Positions 14,739-17,267 of a stretch of 17,267 bases of DNA are shown here, in pieces. The notes under the pieces are model-generated. The model made no database searches, was not told where the DNA came from, and saw only the letters and a list, made by a program, of their open reading frames with translations. Each line of letters opens with the position of its first letter. Within the stretch, counting starts at the first letter, position 1. The stretch is from an uncultured Lachnospiraceae bacterium. GTDB lineage: Bacteria; Bacillota; Clostridia; Lachnospirales; Lachnospiraceae. The position numbers and the translations under genes were made by a program. The DNA is taken from the NCBI GenBank assembly GCA_910586405.1, contig CAJUII010000067.1, positions 1 to 17,267 on the forward strand, read 5' to 3'.

Positions 14739-16101
14739 AATTCACCCCATTACTTTCAATCTCCACATGGACACCATCCGCAGCAATCTTTCTAAAAAAT
14801 CCCCGTTGTATGGACGGGTCCGCAAGATCATAGCTGAAGCTGAACACCAGTGTGCTCCCATATGAACAAATATTTCCTTTAATATGCTGTCCCTTGGACA
14901 TGGCAAGACAGGAATGAAACATCTCCACATAGGATTTATAGGTTTCATCGACGGTGATGTTTCCAATGTTCGTAATCGTCGTGGTATTTGCAAGCGCCGA
15001 CTGTGTGTACACAACACGCATTGCAATATTCTTAAAAAATAACGGCGCAGCCCTCGCGGCCAGTATCTTTTCATTGGATACATTATAAGAAAACAGCCGC
15101 TCCAAATTCTCCTTGTTAATCTGCTGTTTGAGGCTGTCCTTCACAATTTCTAAAACCTCCTCAAAGGTATACTCCTCCTTGACCGGATGAAACTCCGCCG
15201 ACACCATCGCAAAAAAATTCTTGGTCGTTATTGAATTAAAATATGGGCGCAGATTCACGGGCACTGCCACCCTGACAGGCTTGTCAGACGGCATTCCATG
15301 CATACACTCCCTGTAAACGCTCCACACAAAGACCGTCACCAGATACTCATTGATACTTGCGCCGTACCGGTGACACACCTCTTTGAGTTCTGGAATCTGC
15401 ATGTATCCATGCATAATACCAAATTCACCGGGGCTTAGCCGCTCTCCCTTCACGAGATATGCCTTCTTGGTCTGATAGCTCTTCTCCGAACTTTTGCGGT
15501 AATTTTTTAGAAAGCTGTCCTCCCTGTTTAATGAAGTGCTGCTGGCAAGCAGATCGCCCTTATCACCCTTGAGCTCCGGGTGCACCAGTCTCAAATACTG
15601 ATAGGTCAGCTCCTTTAGGAAATTAATGCCGCCCATACCGTCTGTCAGCACATGAAATACTTCCAAATTAATGCGGTATTTGTAATACGTCACCCGAAAC
15701 AGATAGCTGTTATTTCGGTTCGGATAGATATATCTGCATGGAAAAGCCGCCTCCTCCCGCACTTTGGGCGCTGGCTTTCCATTTTCTTCAAAATAATACC
15801 AGAACACGCCCTGTCTGAGCCTGAGATTGAAACCATCAAATTTGGGCAGCACGATCTCCAGCGCCTGTTGCAGCAGCACCGCATCGACAAGCTCTGTGAG
15901 CGTCACGCTGATACGGTACACATTGCTCATGCTATCGCCGGCAATCACCGGAAAAAGATGGGCAGTATTATCCAGCTTATCCCATCTGATTTCCCTTGTC
16001 GTGCTTGCCGCTTTCATTGCCATCGCGCGTTTTTCACTCTTTTTATCACGATCAGATACCAGTGCGGCATCCGTTGTTCTTTTCTTCATAGAAAGCCCCA
16101 T
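14731..16101 (-). CDS. Acyltransferase-like protein with HxxxDG motif (condensation/alcohol acetyltransferase superfamily)
   Basis: A 456-residue protein of the CoA-dependent acyltransferase / condensation-domain superfamily. The hallmark HxxxDG is HVLTDG, with H150 as the likely general base. The N-terminal domain from about residue 38 (WDKLDNTAHLFP) and the C-terminal region (NTTTITNIGNI near 365-375) fit two-lobed proteins often named alcohol acetyltransferase in clostridial genomes. The acyl donor and acceptor are unknown, and a lipid or cell-surface acceptor is only suggested by the coupled membrane protein. The start is uncertain: ATG 16101 has AGGA too close, and ATG 16089 has only a GGGG; the first 37 residues are basic and probably dispensable. 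Confidence 0.78.
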   Translation of the reverse strand: MGLSMKKRTTDAALVSDRDKKSEKRAMAMKAASTTREIRWDKLDNTAHLFPVIAGDSMSNVYRISVTLTELVDAVLLQQALEIVLPKFDGFNLRLRQGVFWYYFEENGKPAPKVREEAAFPCRYIYPNRNNSYLFRVTYYKYRINLEVFHVLTDGMGGINFLKELTYQYLRLVHPELKGDKGDLLASSTSLNREDSFLKNYRKSSEKSYQTKKAYLVKGERLSPGEFGIMHGYMQIPELKEVCHRYGASINEYLVTVFVWSVYRECMHGMPSDKPVRVAVPVNLRPYFNSITTKNFFAMVSAEFHPVKEEYTFEEVLEIVKDSLKQQINKENLERLFSYNVSNEKILAARAAPLFFKNIAMRVVYTQSALANTTTITNIGNITVDETYKSYVEMFHSCLAMSKGQHIKGNICSYGSTLVFSFSYDLADPSIQRGFFRKIAADGVHVEIESNGVNYE

Positions 16102-16128
16102 TTCCTATTTATATATATACTTGATTTT

Positions 16129-16157
16129 AGTATACACTGAACTTGAGGCTGTATCAA
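16129..16157 (-). promoter_or_regulatory. Promoter of the acyltransferase/membrane-protein operon
   Basis: TTGATA (16152-16157) and TATACT (16129-16134), each 5 of 6 to consensus, are 17 bp apart on the minus strand. The start point would be near 16122. It lies in the 68-nt gap after bioY, where no terminator is seen, so read-through from bioY may add to transcription. Confidence 0.72.
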
Positions 16158-16169
16158 GCAAAAAACAAT

Positions 16170-16745
16170 CTAATTCAGCGCCGCCTTTGTGACACGCACC
16201 CGCACTTGGGAACCAACCAGCAGCGTGATCACCATTTTCGCCAAATCACCTATGATAAATGGCAGCACGCCGGCAGCAAATGCGGCTGGAAGCGCCTGCA
16301 CAAAGCTTGACTGTGACGCCGAAGCGCCAAGCGTCATCTGGTACGCAAGCCATACTGTGCCAAAGAGATAACACACTGCTGTCCCTGCTGCCATGCCAAG
16401 AAAGCTCGCCACAAACCGCCCGTTCCATCGGTCCACGCAGTAACCGCTGATGAGCGCTATAAAGATAAAACCAATCAGATACCCGCCTGTCGGTCCAAAA
16501 AGCTTTGCCGGTCCGCTTGTAAACGCGGAAAAGACTGGCAGTCCTACAAGTCCGAGCAGCAGATACACCAGATAACTGATCGTCCCCCGCTTCATTCCCA
16601 GAATATAGACAGAAAAATAAATTGCCAGATTTGTCAATGAGATTGGTACAGGACTGAACGGCAGCGGCAGTGATAACGGCCCCGCAATGCAGGTAAGGGC
16701 AGCCATCAGCCCGATTAACGTGAGTTCTTTTGTCTTTGTGTTCAT
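16170..16745 (-). CDS. bioY: BioY, substrate-binding component of the biotin ECF transporter
   Basis: BioY is the integral membrane S-component that binds biotin and takes it up, alone or with the shared ECF module. The 191-residue product has about six hydrophobic segments and the family signatures: a short N-terminal KTKELTLIGLMAAL, the PLSLPLPFSPVPISL loop near 23-37, and FGPTGGYLIGF near 83-93. The ATG at 16745 follows GGGAGG by 8 nt. No ECF ATPase or energising T-component and no biotin synthesis gene are adjacent, so the module must be encoded elsewhere. A BirA operator overlaps its promoter, which indicates repression when biotin is plentiful. Confidence 0.96.
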   Translation of the reverse strand: MNTKTKELTLIGLMAALTCIAGPLSLPLPFSPVPISLTNLAIYFSVYILGMKRGTISYLVYLLLGLVGLPVFSAFTSGPAKLFGPTGGYLIGFIFIALISGYCVDRWNGRFVASFLGMAAGTAVCYLFGTVWLAYQMTLGASASQSSFVQALPAAFAAGVLPFIIGDLAKMVITLLVGSQVRVRVTKAALN

Positions 16746-16778
16746 TGGTTTGTCCTCCCTTTTCGTATTGGATATTAA

Positions 16779-16810
16779 TTGTTAACCATATTTATATAAT
16801 AAGTTTACAT
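16779..16810. promoter_or_regulatory. BirA operator of bioY
   Basis: TTGTTAACC (16779-16787) and AGTTTACAT (16802-16810) form an inverted repeat with a 14-bp spacer. This fits the BirA site of Firmicutes (TTGTTAACC ... GGTTAACAA, 14-15 bp spacer). One arm is a perfect match and the other is degenerate. The biotin-loaded BirA repressor would cover the bioY -10 region. Confidence 0.78.
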
Positions 16811-16830
16811 TTAAATCCAACAAATGTCAA
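16802..16830 (-). promoter_or_regulatory. bioY promoter
   Basis: A perfect TTGACA (16825-16830) lies 17 bp from TAAACT (16802-16807) on the minus strand. Another AT-rich -10 (TATATA, near 16792-16798) is possible with a different -35. Both fall in or at the edge of the BirA site, as expected for repression. Confidence 0.6.
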
Positions 16831-16882
16831 GATTGAAATCAAGCAAAAGAATCAATTTTCATATTCTTGAAAGCTCTGTTGG

Positions 16883-16914
16883 CATTTGAACATTTGAACA
16901 TTTGAATATTTGAA
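16883..16914. repeat. Four tandem 8-bp repeats CATTTGAA
   Basis: Three exact copies of CATTTGAA (16883-16906) are followed by TATTTGAA (16907-16914). The array sits in the gap between bioY and the tRNA terminator, and is prone to slippage. No function is suggested by its position. Confidence 0.9.
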
Positions 16915-16990
16915 TAAGAAACTGTGCTGATCGCCGCGCGATACCGTGCGACGTTTTCGTGACATGTGTTCTCTGCAAGCACTGTGCACG

Positions 16991-17037
16991 AAAAAGGTGT
17001 AAAGCCTTGAAGCAATAGACTTTACACCCCTCTTTTT
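16991..17037 (-). terminator. Terminator of the tRNA cluster (bidirectional)
   Basis: GGTGTAAAG (16996-17004) and CTTTACACC (17020-17028) form a 9-bp stem with a 15-nt loop. On the minus strand it is followed at once by five T, from AAAAA at 16991-16995. On the plus strand TTTTT lies at 17033-17037, a few bases after the stem. It would end the tRNA transcript coming from the right. Confidence 0.8.
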
Positions 17038-17068
17038 GATCGAACCACCTGTTTTCTGAAACGAACAC

Positions 17069-17082
17069 GATTGTGCACAATC
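17069..17082. other. 14-bp perfect palindrome GATTGTGCACAATC
   Basis: An uninterrupted palindrome lies between the tRNA-Val gene and the tRNA terminator. As RNA it could fold only as a small hairpin; as DNA it has the symmetry of a dimeric-protein site. No known motif is recognised. Confidence 0.5.
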
Positions 17083-17104
17083 AAGGATTTTGGACACAAA
17101 AAAA

Positions 17105-17178
17105 TGGAAGCAAGGGGGCTCGAACCCCTGACCTCTCGCGTGTGAGGCGAACGCTCATCCCGGCTGAGCTATGCTTCC
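17105..17178 (-). tRNA. tRNA-Val (anticodon CAC)
   Basis: The 74-nt gene folds as a standard cloverleaf: acceptor GGAAGCA/TGCTTCC, D stem GCTC/GAGC with a 9-nt loop, anticodon stem TTCGC/GCGAG (one G-U pair) with loop CTCACAC, a 5-nt variable region, and T stem AGGGG/CCCCT with loop TTCGAGC. The anticodon CAC reads GUG. The discriminator is A. The 3' CCA is not encoded; the gene is followed directly by seven T. Confidence 0.96.
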
Positions 17179-17217
17179 ATAATACCAGATTAAAAACCGC
17201 TCTCGTAAAGAGAAAAA

Positions 17218-17267
17218 TGGAGATAGCGAGACTCGAACTCGTGACCTATACGTTGCGAACGTATCGC
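17218..17267 (-). tRNA. tRNA-Ala (anticodon CGC), cut by the window end
   Basis: The 3' part of a tRNA is present, with the 5' part beyond the window. It shows anticodon stem ATACG/CGTAT, loop TTCGCAA (anticodon CGC, reads GCG), variable AGGTC, T stem ACGAG/CTCGC with an A-C mismatch at 49-65 and loop TTCGAGT, and the acceptor 3' strand TATCTCC plus discriminator A. U at position 70 would form the G3-U70 alanine identity pair if position 3 is G. CCA is not encoded. It lies 39 nt upstream of tRNA-Val in the same cluster. Confidence 0.88.

Larger units (their letters stand above)
16831..17104. other. Intergenic region between bioY and the tRNA cluster
   Basis: No gene is supported; two overlapping minus-strand frames of 73-81 codons lack ribosome binding sites and family resemblance and run across a terminator. 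The region holds an 8-bp tandem repeat (16883-16914), a GC-rich patch (about 16928-16960), a terminator (16991-17037) and a 14-bp perfect palindrome (17069-17082). Confidence 0.6.

Noticed and set aside
16852..17097. Two overlapping minus-strand frames (73-81 codons) between bioY and the tRNA genes
   Set aside because: They cross a clear terminator and a tandem repeat, have no ribosome binding site and resemble no family.
1..17267. CRISPR arrays, insertion sequences or prophage genes
   Set aside because: No spaced direct repeats, transposase, integrase or phage protein was found. The only tandem arrays are contiguous 18-bp coding units and 8-bp intergenic units.

Overview
The window looks like chromosomal DNA from a Gram-positive Clostridia, most likely a Lachnospiraceae gut anaerobe. 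This rests on strong AGGAGG-type ribosome binding sites, consensus TTGACA/TATAAT promoters at 17-18 bp spacing, a CsoR-copA copper operon, BirA-regulated bioY, AsnA-type asparagine synthetase, YTGK-type and Big_2 surface domains, and tRNA genes without an encoded CCA. No insertion sequence, phage gene or CRISPR array is visible. Species cannot be named from the sequence alone.

Layout. 94-2264 (-) holds larB-larC, two steps of nickel-pincer (NPN) cofactor synthesis, with their own promoter. 2361-4418 (-) encodes a REC / degenerate-GGDEF / EAL response regulator with a C-terminal PAS-like region, preceded by a structured leader. Divergent from it, 4608-5018 (+) encodes a small lipoprotein whose terminator stem lies in its last codons. 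5052-8204 (-) encodes a secreted transglutaminase-like surface protein with fifteen 18-bp Ser/Glu repeats. 8486-11449 (-) is the copper operon csoR-copA; copA carries an in-frame CopZ-like tail with its own ribosome binding site, and a CsoR-type operator lies in the promoter spacer. 11656-12741 (-) encodes a REC-HD-GYP response regulator with a clear terminator. 13010-14020 (+) is asnA. 14076-16101 (-) is a translationally coupled pair: an HxxxDG acyltransferase-like protein and a zinc-ribbon six-helix membrane protein. 16170-16745 (-) is bioY under a BirA operator. The right end is a tRNA cluster (-): tRNA-Val(CAC) and a truncated tRNA-Ala(CGC), ending in a terminator.

Themes. Most of the window is housekeeping or metabolic: nickel cofactor, copper export, asparagine and biotin uptake. 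Two separate response regulators with different c-di-GMP phosphodiesterase domains (EAL and HD-GYP) flank the lipoprotein, surface protein and copper genes, and suggest input-controlled lowering of c-di-GMP. The most unusual items are the possible dual-output copA/copZ gene, the Ser/Glu minisatellite in the transglutaminase-like protein, and the uncharacterised acyltransferase/zinc-ribbon membrane pair. No wholly new system could be demonstrated from sequence alone.
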